Below, piece after piece: positions 53,824 to 63,223 of a DNA stretch of 64,000 bases. The stretch is from an uncultured Clostridia bacterium (GTDB lineage: Bacteria > Bacillota > Clostridia > Christensenellales > Borkfalkiaceae). A program made the translations under genes and the position numbers. The notes below the pieces were generated by a model that had not been told where the DNA came from, ran no database searches, and saw only the letters and a program-made list of their open reading frames with translations. Location: NCBI GenBank assembly GCA_944367565.1, contig CALVWR010000005.1, positions 1-64,000 of the forward strand, in the 5' to 3' direction. Numbering within the stretch: position 1 is the stretch's first letter; each line of letters starts with the position of its first letter.

Positions 53824-54597
53824 TCAGGTATTTTTCGTCATCTGACGGTAAGAAAGGGGAGAAGCGCCCACGCGTTCTTTGAATTGGCGGGTAAAATGCG
53901 TCGCGTTGGCATAGCCGAGAGTTCCGGCAATCTCCGAAATCGGCGTATCGGTAAAGGTGAGCAGATTTTTCGCCGCGTTGATCTTCGTGACGATCAGATC
54001 GTTCACGGGCGAGATCCCGAAGGTCTTTTTATAAAGTTCAAAGAAACGGGACGCGCTGAAGCCCACGCGCTGCGCCATTTCCCCGATGGAACGGTTTTTT
54101 GAAAGATCGGTGAAGAGTTCTTGCCGCAATGTCTCCAGCGCGGCGGCGGTTTCCGGCGCGACGGGCGTCGTTTCCGCATTGAGGGAACGCTTCAGCTTGA
54201 CGATGAGTTCGTCGAATTTCGCGGCAATCATCCGTTCCTTATCGGGAAAATTTCCAAAAAATTCCCGCTCGATCTCCTGCGTGATGTAGGTGATGAATCC
54301 GCCGTTTACGGGATAAAAGATGCGGTTCAGTTCGATGCCCGCAAGATCGGTTTTTTCGTCCGTGCAGGTAAAATGCATCCAGTCGTGCAGAACGGGCCCG
54401 CCGGAAAAATATTGCGGCGTCGTTTTGTCGTACAGGATACACGCGTCGGGACGGGTGCGGACGGTTTCTCCGCCGATGGAAAAATTCATCTCGTTCATAA
54501 AATGCAGAAAGGTGTAATCCCCGTGTCCGAAAGGGCGTTCGATGCGGAAACCCGCACCCTCGGGATACGCGTGACGAACAGATGTGACCGTGACCAT
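53824..54597 (-). CDS. AraC-family regulator, divergent from the GH2 gene
   Basis: 257 residues from ATG 54597 (ribosome site GCGGAGGAAACACA). The effector domain fills about 1-150 (FLHFMNEMNFSIGG, DKTTPQYFSGGPVLHDWMHF); two helix-turn-helix units follow (SIGEMAQRVGFSASRFFELY and PISEIAGTLGYANATHFTRQ). It shares a promoter region with the glycosidase gene at 54730, so it very likely controls sugar-dependent expression of that gene. Confidence 0.9.
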   Translation of the reverse strand: MVTVTSVRHAYPEGAGFRIERPFGHGDYTFLHFMNEMNFSIGGETVRTRPDACILYDKTTPQYFSGGPVLHDWMHFTCTDEKTDLAGIELNRIFYPVNGGFITYITQEIEREFFGNFPDKERMIAAKFDELIVKLKRSLNAETTPVAPETAAALETLRQELFTDLSKNRSIGEMAQRVGFSASRFFELYKKTFGISPVNDLIVTKINAAKNLLTFTDTPISEIAGTLGYANATHFTRQFKERVGASPLSYRQMTKNT

Positions 54598-54615
54598 TGT
54601 GTTTCCTCCGCTTTT

Positions 54616-54644
54616 ACTATAGACAAAATCGTAGGATATGTCAA
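54616..54644 (-). promoter_or_regulatory. Promoter of the AraC regulator gene
   Basis: TTGACA (54644-54639), 17 bases, TATAGT (54621-54616) on the minus strand. Confidence 0.7.
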
Positions 54645-54650
54645 CTGTTG

Positions 54651-54673
54651 GAAAGTAAATGTTATTTACTTTC
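54651..54673. promoter_or_regulatory. 23-bp palindromic operator in the divergent promoter
   Basis: GAAAGTAAAT (54651-54660), GTT, ATTTACTTTC (54664-54673): ten-base arms that match perfectly around a 3-base centre. It overlaps the -35 box of the GH2 promoter and lies just upstream of the -35 box of the AraC gene, so a bound protein could act on both. Confidence 0.7.
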
Positions 54674-54693
54674 TTTCTTTTATACGGTATACT
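54665..54693 (+). promoter_or_regulatory. Promoter of the GH2 gene
   Basis: TTTACT (54665-54670), 17 bases, TATACT (54688-54693). A weak -35 box inside an operator is what an activated or repressed sugar gene would show. Confidence 0.55.
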
Positions 54694-54729
54694 TGCAATA
54701 AAGATGATTACGGTGAAAGGAGAATAGGT

Positions 54730-56421
54730 ATGTACAGAAAAGAGCATCCGAAGCCGCAGTTTGAGCGGAAAAAATGGGAAAATCTCAACGGAGAATGGGA
54801 ATTTGAGCGCGACGAACAGAACAGCGGGGAAGCGCGCGGTCTGTGGAAAAAGGACGCCGTTTACGGGGAAAAGATTCTCGTGCCGTTCTGTCCGGAAAGC
54901 CGGCTTTCCGGGCTCGGATACAAAGACTTTATGCCGTCGGTATGGTACCGGCGGACCTTTACGGTGAAACGGTTGCACGGAGAAAGGCTCTTTCTGCATT
55001 TCGGCGCGGTGGATTACGAAGCCGTCGTTTACGTCAACGGAGAAAAGTGCGGAACACATCGCGGCGGATACGTTTCGTTTAAAATAGACGTCACCGAATG
55101 TGTTAAGGAGGGGGAAAACGTGCTATGCGTGCACGTTACGGACGATACGAGAAGCCGCCTTGTCCCGTCGGGAAAACAAAGTTCCCTATACGGCTCGTAC
55201 GGCTGTTTTTATACGCGGACGACGGGGATCTGGCAGACGGTATGGCTGGAATGGGCGCCGCAGACGCATATCGAAAGCGTCCGATACGATCCCGACGCCG
55301 ATGCGGGCGTGCTGGTGATCCGTGCGGAACTCGTCGGGGCGGGAACGTTTGCCGCGGAAACGTCGTTTGACGGAGCCCCGACGGGAAGCGCGTCGGTAAA
55401 GACGACGGGCGGCGCAATCACGCTGTCCGTTCCGCTGACGGAAAAACATCTGTGGGAGCTCGGCAAAGGCGGGCTTTACGATGTGACGCTCACTTACGGC
55501 GAAGACCGCGTAAAGAGTTATTTCGGGCTGAGAAAGATCGAATATCGCGATATGAAGTTCTATCTGAACGGGAGATCGGTGTTTCAGCGGCTGATCCTCG
55601 ATCAGGGATTTTATCCGGACGGCATCTACACGGCGCCGTCCGATGAAGAACTTCTTGCCGACATCGTCCGCGCCAAGGCGGCGGGCTTCAACGGCGCGCG
55701 TCTGCACGAAAAGGTCTTTGAAGAGCGGTATCTGTACCATTGCGACAAAGAAGGATACATCGTCTGGGGAGAATATCCCAACTGGGGGTTGGATCTTTCG
55801 TATGCGGACGCCGTTTATCCCGTTCTCAACGAATGGCTGGAGGAGATGGAGCGGGATTACAATCATCCTTCGATCGTGGGCTGGTGTCCGTTCAACGAAA
55901 CGTGGGATATCGACGGCAGAAAACAGAACGACATCATTTTGGAAACGGTATATCGCGCGTCCAAAGCGTTGGACAAAACGCGTCCCGTCATCGATACGAG
56001 CGGAAACTATCACGTCGTTACGGATATTTACGACGTGCACTTTTATGAACAGGATCCGCAAAAATTTGCCGAGATTTTCAAAACGCTCGGAGAAAGCGGG
56101 GAGTTTGAAGACTTCATGCCCCGTCAGCAATACAAAAAAGGGCAGCACTTTTTCGTGAGCGAATACGGCGGGACGGCATGGTCTGCCGAAAACGGATGGG
56201 GATACGGCAACGCGCCGAAAAGCGAAGAGGAATGGTTTGAACGCGTGCGCGCTCTGACCGACGCATTGCTCGATAATCCGAAAATCTTCGCGTTCTGCTA
56301 CACGCAGCTGACCGACGTGGAACAGGAGAAGAACGGCTTGTATACTTATGACAGAAAACCCAAGTTCGACGTAAAAAAACTCTGCGCGATCTTTTCCCGC
56401 AAAGCCGCGGCGGAAGAATAG
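54730..56421 (+). CDS. Glycoside hydrolase family 2 enzyme (beta-galactosidase/glucuronidase type)
   Basis: 563 residues, starting at ATG 54730 after AAAGGAGAATAGGT. The N-terminal jelly-roll domain (WENLNGEWEFERD, VWYRRTFTV, GYVSFKIDVTECVKEGEN), an Ig-like middle domain and the TIM barrel are in the GH2 order. The acid/base Glu is in CPFNETWD (about 390) and the nucleophile Glu in VSEYGGTAWS (about 478). No signal peptide, so it acts in the cytoplasm on imported sugars. Exact substrate cannot be told; the short length lacks the extra domains of LacZ. Confidence 0.88.
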   Translation: MYRKEHPKPQFERKKWENLNGEWEFERDEQNSGEARGLWKKDAVYGEKILVPFCPESRLSGLGYKDFMPSVWYRRTFTVKRLHGERLFLHFGAVDYEAVVYVNGEKCGTHRGGYVSFKIDVTECVKEGENVLCVHVTDDTRSRLVPSGKQSSLYGSYGCFYTRTTGIWQTVWLEWAPQTHIESVRYDPDADAGVLVIRAELVGAGTFAAETSFDGAPTGSASVKTTGGAITLSVPLTEKHLWELGKGGLYDVTLTYGEDRVKSYFGLRKIEYRDMKFYLNGRSVFQRLILDQGFYPDGIYTAPSDEELLADIVRAKAAGFNGARLHEKVFEERYLYHCDKEGYIVWGEYPNWGLDLSYADAVYPVLNEWLEEMERDYNHPSIVGWCPFNETWDIDGRKQNDIILETVYRASKALDKTRPVIDTSGNYHVVTDIYDVHFYEQDPQKFAEIFKTLGESGEFEDFMPRQQYKKGQHFFVSEYGGTAWSAENGWGYGNAPKSEEEWFERVRALTDALLDNPKIFAFCYTQLTDVEQEKNGLYTYDRKPKFDVKKLCAIFSRKAAAEE

Positions 56422-56425
56422 AAGA

Positions 56426-56470
56426 CGAAGCGCGCTCCGGTAAAAATACCGGAGCGCGCTTCGCTTTTTT
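56426..56470 (+). terminator. Terminator after the GH2 gene
   Basis: GAAGCGCGCTCCGGTA (56427-56442) pairs with TACCGGAGCGCGCTTC (56447-56462), one more C-G pair outside, then TTTTTT. Confidence 0.9.
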
Positions 56471-56472
56471 GA

Positions 56473-56501
56473 TTGACAAGACGATTTCCGTCTGATAAAC
56501 T
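56473..56501 (+). promoter_or_regulatory. Promoter of the DMT transporter gene
   Basis: TTGACA (56473-56478), 17 bases, TAAACT (56496-56501), directly after the GH2 terminator. Confidence 0.7.
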
Positions 56502-56592
56502 GAGAAAAGACGAGAATATTCTTAAAATAAGAAAGGACTATGCTTTTTTGTCGGCGGATGCTAAATTTTTGTTGCGTCAAAACAGGGGTGCG

Positions 56593-57501
56593 ATGAATAC
56601 TTTATTGATGGCGGGAAACGTCGTATGTGCGGCGTTTTCCGCCATGTTCATGAAAAAATCCAAAAATATTGCGGGCAGCGGCTGGACGGAGGGGCTGTTT
56701 TTTACGCTCTTCGTGGCGGTGTTTTCCATCGCGTTTTTTCTCGCCGTCAATCTTTTTTCCGTCACGCTCTATCCTGCGAACTGTCTCTTCGCGTTCGCGT
56801 ATGCCGTCGTCGGAATTGTGTCGTCCGTAGTCGGACTGAAAGCCTACGCCGCGGGCAAGGTTGCGACTTATATCGTCGCAACCACCGTCGGTTCTACCGC
56901 GCTTCCGTATCTTTTCGGTATCCTTTTTTGGGACGAGAGCGTTACCGCCATGAAGATGAGCGGCGTGGCGCTCATGCTCTGCGCGTTCGTGTTGAAAAAT
57001 CTTCCGAAAAAAGAAAAACAGGTGCAGGAAACGGAAAACAAGAAGGGTGCGGGCGGGGCGGTTGCGCTTTGTTTGGCGGGCGCGTTGATCTCGGGATTGG
57101 CGAATATCGTCATTTCCTATAACGCGCGTTTCGTGCCGGAAACAGATTCCGTCAGTTTTTCCGTACTTACGCAGGGATTCGTGCTCGTGCTTGCGGGTGT
57201 GGTTTTACTTGCGCGTTTTCCCAGAACAAAAGCCGTGCTTTCGGAAAACAAAGCGGTGTATGGCGGCAGGAATTTTGTCGCTTGCGCGCTTTATGCCTTA
57301 ACGTGCGGCGGCGCGCTCATCTGCTCGCTGGAAGGCGCGAAAAGTCTGCCCGCGTCGGTGTTTTTTCCCGTTACGTGCAGCGGCAACATCGTTCTTGTGA
57401 CCCTGCTCGATTTTCTTATCTTTAAAGAAAAGCCGAATTGGAAAGATTGCCTCGCCGTAGCCGTGATCGTTCCCGCCATCGTGCTGGTGTCGCTCGGTTA
57501 G
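56593..57501 (+). CDS. DMT-superfamily (EamA-like) transporter
   Basis: 302 residues, almost entirely hydrophobic, with about ten membrane helices in two repeated halves separated by a Lys/Glu-rich loop (KKEKQVQETENKKGAG, about 138-153). This is the drug/metabolite transporter layout; FWDESVTAMKMSGVALMLCA and FKEKPNWKDCLAVAVIVPAI are the paired positions that end each half. Substrate unknown. ATG 56593 follows AGGGGTGCG; upstream frame continues but lacks a ribosome site. Its own promoter and terminator make it a single-gene unit. Confidence 0.8.
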   Translation: MNTLLMAGNVVCAAFSAMFMKKSKNIAGSGWTEGLFFTLFVAVFSIAFFLAVNLFSVTLYPANCLFAFAYAVVGIVSSVVGLKAYAAGKVATYIVATTVGSTALPYLFGILFWDESVTAMKMSGVALMLCAFVLKNLPKKEKQVQETENKKGAGGAVALCLAGALISGLANIVISYNARFVPETDSVSFSVLTQGFVLVLAGVVLLARFPRTKAVLSENKAVYGGRNFVACALYALTCGGALICSLEGAKSLPASVFFPVTCSGNIVLVTLLDFLIFKEKPNWKDCLAVAVIVPAIVLVSLG

Positions 57502-57502
57502 A

Positions 57503-57526
57503 AAAAGTCCGCTGCTGCGGGCTTTT
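57503..57526 (+). terminator. Terminator after the DMT transporter gene
   Basis: AAAAGTCCGC (57503-57512) and GCGGGCTTTT (57517-57526) with one T-G pair and a TGCT loop. Confidence 0.7.
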
Positions 57527-57911
57527 ATCGTTCCGTCCGCACGGATTGATAACGGAAGCCGGACGCTTTCAGTCCGGTTTTTAGAAGGGTTTCGGAAAGA
57601 GAAGTGCGCTTTCCGATCAATTGCGAAACGATCGCCGTACATTCGGCAAGTTACTGCGTGCGCGGTCTGCCGGAGCGAACACCGCGCGCCTTTGCGGCGA
57701 TGCCGCAGGCAAGGAAGGCTTCGCTCTGACTTATCAGGTTCTTTTTGCGCCGATACGCGCATACGCGTGAGGCTTTGCGAACTTTTCAGAAGGAATCTTT
57801 AAGCGGCATAACGGGTTTCCGCCGTAAAAAAACCGATCGACGGAATTTTTCAGTTTTTTTACGATAAAAAGCAAGGAATTTGCGGGAAAAAGCGTTAAGA
57901 GTGCATTTTTC
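57527..57911. other. Gene-free stretch with a second terminator-like hairpin
   Basis: No convincing gene is seen. CCGGAC (57559-57564) and GTCCGG (57572-57577) followed by TTTTT form a terminator-like hairpin only about 30 bases after the first. The remainder has several short GC-rich inverted repeats. It may be the remnant of a lost gene or encode a small RNA. Confidence 0.35.
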
Positions 57912-57940
57912 TTGACAATAAGGGGAAATAAGGTTAAAAT
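57912..57940 (+). promoter_or_regulatory. Promoter of prfB-tsaD
   Basis: TTGACA (57912-57917), 17 bases, TAAAAT (57935-57940). Confidence 0.7.
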
Positions 57941-57987
57941 AAAAGCGTATCGTACGCGGCTCGGCCGCGAAAAAATCGGAGGCAAAC

Positions 57988-59098
57988 ATGATCAGAACCG
58001 ACGAATACAGATTAAAGATAAAGGAACTTAGGCGACTCCTCACGGAAGCAGGATACTCTCTTTGACTTAGCCAGGCTGAGGGAAGAACTGAAGGAAAAAA
58101 AGGCGGAATCGGAAAAAGAGGAAGTGTGGTCCGACCTCAAGCGGTCGCAGCAGCTTGCCAAAGAGATCGCCGCCATCGAAAACAAGACGGAGACGTTTGA
58201 CGCGGCGGAAAAAGCCATCAACGACACGGAAGAGATTCTGTCGCTGCTGGAAGAGGAGCAGGATGAAAGTCTGCTCGAGGATCTGGAAAAGGAGCTGAAA
58301 AAGGCGTCGGACGACATCGAGGAGATGCATTTGAAAGCCCTCCTCGGCGGCAAGTACGACGCGTGCAACGCCATTTTGACCTTGCACGCCGGCGCGGGCG
58401 GCACGGAGGCGTGCGACTGGGTGTCGATGCTGTATCGGATGTATATGCGGTACGGGGAAAGACAGGGATATAAGGTTTACGAACTCGACCGTCTGGACGG
58501 CGACGAAGCGGGGATCAAGAGCGTGACGCTGAAATTCGAAGGGCTGTACGCTTACGGATATCTGAAAGCGGAAAAGGGCGTACACCGTCTGGTGCGCATT
58601 TCGCCGTTCGATTCCAACAAGCGGAGGCACACGTCGTTTGCGTCGTTGGAAGTGATGCCGGAAATCGAGGACGAAGGGGAAATTCAGATCCGGCCGGAAG
58701 ATCTGAAGATCGACACATACCGGAGCGGCGGCGCGGGCGGACAGCACATCAACAAGACGGACAGCGCGGTGCGGATTACGCACATTCCGACGGGGATCGT
58801 GGTGGCGTGCCAGAACGAGCGCAGTCAGGTGCAGAACAAAGAAATGGCGATGAAGATGCTCATGAGCAAACTCATCGAGAAGAGGGAAAGCGAGCGGCTG
58901 GAAAAGGAGCAGAGTCTGAAAGGCGAGATCAAAAAGATCGAATGGGGCAGCCAGATCCGCAGTTACGTTTTCTGTCCGTATACGATGGTGAAAGATCACC
59001 GCACCGGCTGCGAAACGGGAAACGTTGCGGCGGTGATGGACGGGGAGATTCAGGAATTTATCATCGACTATCTGAAAAAGTCGCAAGGGGCGGTGTGA
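57988..59098 (+). CDS. prfB: Peptide chain release factor 2, programmed +1 frameshift
   Basis: RF2 reads UGA and UAA. The gene starts at ATG 57988 (ribosome site CGGAGGCAAAC), reads 25 codons to CTT, and meets an in-frame TGA at 58063-58065 in the context CTT-TGA-C. Skipping one base continues with GAC-TTA-GCC to the stop at 59096, giving about 369 residues. An AGGA element lies a few bases upstream of the slip site. SPF (codon recognition) is in [11 protein letters not shown] and GGQ in [14 protein letters not shown]. This autoregulatory frameshift is well known in prfB. The first part is easily missed because the second frame alone looks like a shorter gene. Confidence 0.95.
58060..58066 (+). 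promoter_or_regulatory. prfB recoding site (CTT-TGA-C)
   Basis: CTTTGAC at 58060-58066. Low RF2 slows termination at TGA and the ribosome slips +1, so RF2 supply controls its own synthesis. Confidence 0.95.
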
Positions 59099-60141
59099 GA
59101 GACGTGGAAAAACGGGACGCACTGATTCTGGGGATAGAAACTTCCTGCGACGAGACGGCGGTGAGCCTCGTCAGGGGCGGAAGAAAGATTCTCGCGGACG
59201 AGATCGTGTCGTCCGCTCCGGAGCACATACGGTTCGGAGGCGTGGTGCCGGAGATCGCCTCGCGCATCCATACCGACGCGATTCTCGATGCGACGCGGCG
59301 CGCTTTTGCGGCGGCGGGGATAAGGGCGGAGGATCTCGACGCCGTGGCGGTGACGTACGGAGCGGGACTGCTCGGCGCGTTGCTGGTGGGGGTATCCTTT
59401 GCGAAAGCGTATGCGTATGCGATCGGGAAGCCGCTGGTGGCGGTGAATCACATCCGCGGGCATATTGCGGCGGCATACCTTGCAAACGAAGAACTCAGGC
59501 CGCCTTTCATGACGTTGCTGGCGAGCGGCGGACATACGGCGATCATTCACGTGAAATCGTATGAAGAACACGAAGTGCTCGGGTCCACGCTGGACGACGC
59601 CGTCGGCGAAGCCTTCGACAAAGTCGCGCGGGTGCTGGGGTTGCCTTATCCCGGCGGGCCGAGTGTGGAACGGCTTGCGCGGGAGGGAAAGAATACCGTC
59701 AGTCTGCCGCGGATGCTCAAGGGTGCGGGGGGATACGATTTTTCTTACAGCGGTCTGAAAACGGCGGTGATCAATTTTGTGCATACCGCCGCGCAAAAAG
59801 GCGAAGACTTCGGGAAAGCCGATCTGGCGTGTTCCTTTCAGAGCGCGGCGCTCAACGTACTTGCCGACAAGCTGTTTCGGGCGGCGCGGGAGCGCGGCGT
59901 GAACACGGTTACGGCGGGCGGCGGCGTCGCCGCCAACGGATATTTGCGCGAGCTGCTCACCGAGCGGGCGGAGAGGGAAAAGAAAACGCTGATTCTGCCG
60001 GAAAAGCGCTATTGCACCGACAATGCGTGCATGATCGCGGCGGAGGGATATATTCAATATTTGAAAGGAAATTTTGCCGATCTTATGCTCAACGCGAAAG
60101 CGTCGATTCCGCTGAAAAACGCGTTGAACAATCTGCATTGA
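59095..60141 (+). CDS. tsaD: tRNA N6-threonylcarbamoyladenosine transferase TsaD
   Basis: Transfers the threonylcarbamoyl group to A37 of ANN-reading tRNAs, with TsaB and TsaE. 348 residues. [16 protein letters not shown] at the start, the metal-binding NHIRGH, LASGGHT and the closing [12 protein letters not shown] are family marks. GTG 59095 overlaps the prfB stop and has AAGGGG at good distance; GTG 59104 is an alternative. No tsaB, tsaE or rimI gene lies near. Confidence 0.95.
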   Translation: MRDVEKRDALILGIETSCDETAVSLVRGGRKILADEIVSSAPEHIRFGGVVPEIASRIHTDAILDATRRAFAAAGIRAEDLDAVAVTYGAGLLGALLVGVSFAKAYAYAIGKPLVAVNHIRGHIAAAYLANEELRPPFMTLLASGGHTAIIHVKSYEEHEVLGSTLDDAVGEAFDKVARVLGLPYPGGPSVERLAREGKNTVSLPRMLKGAGGYDFSYSGLKTAVINFVHTAAQKGEDFGKADLACSFQSAALNVLADKLFRAARERGVNTVTAGGGVAANGYLRELLTERAEREKKTLILPEKRYCTDNACMIAAEGYIQYLKGNFADLMLNAKASIPLKNALNNLH

Positions 60142-60185
60142 CACAAACGGACGAGATCCGATAATTTATTAAGGAAGAAAATACA

Positions 60186-61535
60186 TTGATAAGGTTGAAA
60201 CGAAAGCTGACCGCGGCGAAATTTCTCGTACTCGGTTACCTTGTGGTCATCCTGATCGGCACGATGCTGCTGTGCCTGCCGATTTCCAGCAAGGACAGGA
60301 TCTGGTCGCCGTTTATTGACGCGCTTTTCACCGCGACGAGCGCGACGTGCGTTACGGGGCTGATCGTGTACGATACGTACATCTATTGGTCCACGTTCGG
60401 GCAGATCGTCATCATCCTGCTCATCCAGATCGGCGGGGTGGGGTTCATGACGGTCATCACCATGTTCAGCATGTTCCTGCGCAGAAAGATCGGGCTGTAC
60501 GAACGGCGGGTGCTGATGGAATCCTCCGGCACGGGGCGCATCGGCGGCATGCTGCATCTGATCAAGCGCATTTTGCTGTTCACGCTGTTTTTCGAACTGC
60601 TGGGCGCGGCGGTGCTCGCCACGCGGTTCGTCGGCGATTTCGGCTGGGGGCAGGGGTTGTATTTTTCCGTGTTCCACGCCGTTTCCGCCTTCTGCAACGC
60701 CGGATTCGATCTGATGGGCGTTCTGGGGACAGAATTCGCCTCCCTTACGGGATACAAAGGGGACGCGGTCGTCAATCTCACCATCATGTTCCTCATCGTC
60801 GTCGGCGGGCTGGGCTTCGTCGTGTGGGGGGACGTGGTCGACTGCCGTTTCCGTTTCAGAAAATACGCGCTGCACACGAAGATCGTCATTCTCTTTACGC
60901 TGGCGCTCATCTTCGGCAGCGCCGCCGTATTCTTTTTCTCGGAAGCCGACGCGGCGTTTGCGGGTTTCACCCTCGAAGAGCGCGTGCTCGCCTCGTTTTT
61001 CCAGTCGATCTCGCCGAGAACGGCTGGGTTCAATACCGCGCCGATGGATAAACTTTCCGAAGGCGGGCTGCTGTGGACGGTCGTGCTGATGTTCATCGGC
61101 GGCAACACCGGTTCCACGGCGGGCGGCGTGAAGATCACCACCGTCGTCGTGGCGATCATGGGGCTGTTTGCCGCGGCGAAGAGCGATACTTCCGCCACCG
61201 TAGGGAAGAAAAACGTCAATACGTCTGTCATTTTACAGGCGTTCGCCATCATCGGCGTATACCTCATCGCGGTCATCGTTTCGGTGATGCTGCTCACCGC
61301 TGCGGAATCGCCGGCGATGAGCATGGAACAACTTTTGTTCGAGGCGGTCTCCGCCATCGGCACGGTCGGTCTGACCACGGGCATCACGCCGTATCTTTCC
61401 GTCTTTTCCAAGGCGCTTTTGGCGCTGTTGATGTTCAGCGGCAGGGTGGGGGCGTTCTCGCTGCTGTCCGCCATCGCGGAAAAACGGGAGAATCCGCCCG
61501 TCCGCCGTCCGGAAGGAAAGATCCTGATCGGATAA
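60186..61535 (+). CDS. TrkH/KtrB-type potassium uptake channel
   Basis: 449 residues with about ten membrane helices in four repeated pore units; TATSATCVTGL (about 50-60) and SISPRTAGFNT, GGNTGSTAGG are pore and filter segments. It works with the TrkA/KtrA gating ring next door. The start is taken as TTG 60186 after AAGGAAGAAAA; other start codons downstream would cut the first helix. 44 bases after tsaD. Confidence 0.9.
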   Translation: MIRLKRKLTAAKFLVLGYLVVILIGTMLLCLPISSKDRIWSPFIDALFTATSATCVTGLIVYDTYIYWSTFGQIVIILLIQIGGVGFMTVITMFSMFLRRKIGLYERRVLMESSGTGRIGGMLHLIKRILLFTLFFELLGAAVLATRFVGDFGWGQGLYFSVFHAVSAFCNAGFDLMGVLGTEFASLTGYKGDAVVNLTIMFLIVVGGLGFVVWGDVVDCRFRFRKYALHTKIVILFTLALIFGSAAVFFFSEADAAFAGFTLEERVLASFFQSISPRTAGFNTAPMDKLSEGGLLWTVVLMFIGGNTGSTAGGVKITTVVVAIMGLFAAAKSDTSATVGKKNVNTSVILQAFAIIGVYLIAVIVSVMLLTAAESPAMSMEQLLFEAVSAIGTVGLTTGITPYLSVFSKALLALLMFSGRVGAFSLLSAIAEKRENPPVRRPEGKILIG

Positions 61536-61550
61536 ATAAGGAGAAAAAAC

Positions 61551-62198
61551 ATGAAATCGATACTCATCATCGGTATGGGAAGATTCGGCAGAAGCCTTGC
61601 CGATAAACTTCTGGAACTCGGCAACGATATCATGATCGTCGATAAGCGGGAGGAACTCATCAACGAGCTCGCACCCCGTTTCACCAACGCCCTCATCGGC
61701 GACGCGACCAACCTCAGCGTGCTGAAGAGTCTCGGCGTAAATAATTTCGACGTGTGTTTTGTCGCCATCGGGGAAAATTTTCAATCGTCTCTGGAAGTGA
61801 CTTCGCAGCTCAAAGAGCTCGGCGCGAAATACGTCGTTTCCAAAGCGAGCAGCGAACTTCAGGCAAAATTCCTCTCGCGCTGCGGGGCGGACGAAGTCAC
61901 CTATCCCGAACGGGACATGGCGGAAAAACTGGCCATCCGCTTCAACGCCGACAACATCTTCGATTATGTCGAGATCTCGTCCGAATTCGGGGTTTTCGAA
62001 ATTGCCGTGCCCAACAGCTGGGTGGGGAATACGGTGCTTTCCACCAAAGCGCGTCAGGCGCATAACATCAATATCATCGCCATCAAAAAGGGCGGGGTAC
62101 TCAAAATGCTTACCGGGGCCGATTACGTCTTTCAGAAACAGGATCATATCGTGCTGATCGGTACGGCGGACGACGTGTTCCGCATCACAAACCGCTGA
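61551..62198 (+). CDS. TrkA/KtrA-type potassium gating subunit
   Basis: 215 residues: an RCK-N nucleotide-binding fold with ILIIGMGRFGRSLADKL (GxGxxG type) and FVAIGENFQSSLE, then the RCK-C domain (about 135-215). Binds NAD(H) or ATP/ADP in this family and opens the channel at 60186. Ribosome site AAGGAGAAAAAAC, 15 bases after the channel gene. Confidence 0.93.
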   Translation: MKSILIIGMGRFGRSLADKLLELGNDIMIVDKREELINELAPRFTNALIGDATNLSVLKSLGVNNFDVCFVAIGENFQSSLEVTSQLKELGAKYVVSKASSELQAKFLSRCGADEVTYPERDMAEKLAIRFNADNIFDYVEISSEFGVFEIAVPNSWVGNTVLSTKARQAHNINIIAIKKGGVLKMLTGADYVFQKQDHIVLIGTADDVFRITNR

Positions 62199-62204
62199 AT
62201 CAGG

Positions 62205-62231
62205 AAGGCAACGGCATACCCGTTGCCTTTT
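62205..62231 (+). terminator. Terminator after the potassium uptake genes
   Basis: AAGGCAACGG (62205-62214) and CCGTTGCCTT (62220-62229) with a 5-base loop and a short T-run. Confidence 0.75.
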
Positions 62232-62236
62232 GCCTC

Positions 62237-62268
62237 GTAAAAAAGTCGGCTTGTAAAAAAGTCGGCTT
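62237..62268. repeat. Exact 16-base tandem duplication
   Basis: GTAAAAAAGTCGGCTT is present twice in a row (62237-62252, 62253-62268) in the gap before the CPBP gene. Confidence 0.7.
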
Positions 62269-62320
62269 GCGCCTGTCAGGTCGGTTCCATCGGAATACAG
62301 GATCGAATCAAAGTAGAGTC

Positions 62321-63220
62321 ATGATCACGCTGTTTCGCAAAAACGAAGAATTCAATCCCGCGGAGTCGGGGATCGCGTTTTCCCTCGCCGTGTTGGTTCC
62401 TTACGTCGTGCTGCTCCTCGTCGGTACGGTGTTTTTCGCGTGCGGCGGATCGGCGGAAAGCGACGTCTATACCTATCTTGTTTCCGTTGCGGCGCAGCTT
62501 TCCTATCTGACAATCATTCTGTTCGTCGCACGGCAGAAAGGCGGTCTTAGGGCGTTCCGTGCGGGAAAATTTCACTTTAAATATATCCTCGTCGGATTGC
62601 TGCTCTGCTATGGGATGCTCTTCGGGCTGGGATATCTGAACGAACTTTTCGTCGGCGTCCTGACCGACGCGGGTCTTTCCTACAGCGCCGTGACGGTTCC
62701 GCTTTCCGGCGCGGGGCAGTTTGTTCTTTCTCTTTTTGTGTATGCGTTGCTTCCCGCCGTGTGCGAGGAGCTTCTTTTCCGCGGCGCCGTTCTCCGCGGC
62801 ACGGATTTTATGAAAATCTGGCAGATCGCCCTGCTGAACGGGCTGGCGTTCGCCCTGTTCCATCAGAATCCCGCACAGTTTATTTATCCGCTGATCACAG
62901 GGAGTATGTATGCGCTCGTGGCGCTGCGCGCGGGGTCGGCGTTGCCCTGTATTCTGATGCACGCCGTAAACAATCTGCTCATCTTGATCCTGAGCTATTT
63001 TGCGCCCGACGCGTCGCTCTATAACGCCGCGACGGTGGTTACCGCGCTCATCTGCTTTGTCGCGGCGGCGGCATACCTCGTTTTTTTCGATAAAAAGCCG
63101 GTGTACGCGGCGGAAGGACTGGAACCCGAAACGCCGATCGCGGGCAAATATTTCTTTCTCTTCGCGGCGGCGGGCGCGGCGATGTGCGTCGTCGCGTGGA
63201 TCACGTCGCTTGTCAGGTGA
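62321..63220 (+). CDS. CPBP-family intramembrane metalloprotease
   Basis: 299 residues, about eight membrane helices. The CPBP (Abi) motifs are present: EELLFRGAVLRG (about 148-160), FALFHQNPAQF (His, about 185) and LPCILMHAVNNLLIL (His and Asn, about 211-225). Such proteases process membrane or peptide substrates in immunity, stress or signalling; none can be named here. ATG 62321 has a weak ribosome site (AAAGTAGAG). It ends three bases before rlmH. Confidence 0.85.
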   Translation: MITLFRKNEEFNPAESGIAFSLAVLVPYVVLLLVGTVFFACGGSAESDVYTYLVSVAAQLSYLTIILFVARQKGGLRAFRAGKFHFKYILVGLLLCYGMLFGLGYLNELFVGVLTDAGLSYSAVTVPLSGAGQFVLSLFVYALLPAVCEELLFRGAVLRGTDFMKIWQIALLNGLAFALFHQNPAQFIYPLITGSMYALVALRAGSALPCILMHAVNNLLILILSYFAPDASLYNAATVVTALICFVAAAAYLVFFDKKPVYAAEGLEPETPIAGKYFFLFAAAGAAMCVVAWITSLVR

Positions 63221-63223
63221 AGC

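Noticed and set aside
54121..54729. Upstream extension of the GH2 frame
   Set aside because: It would run through the divergent AraC gene and the promoter; the family and the ribosome site begin at 54730.
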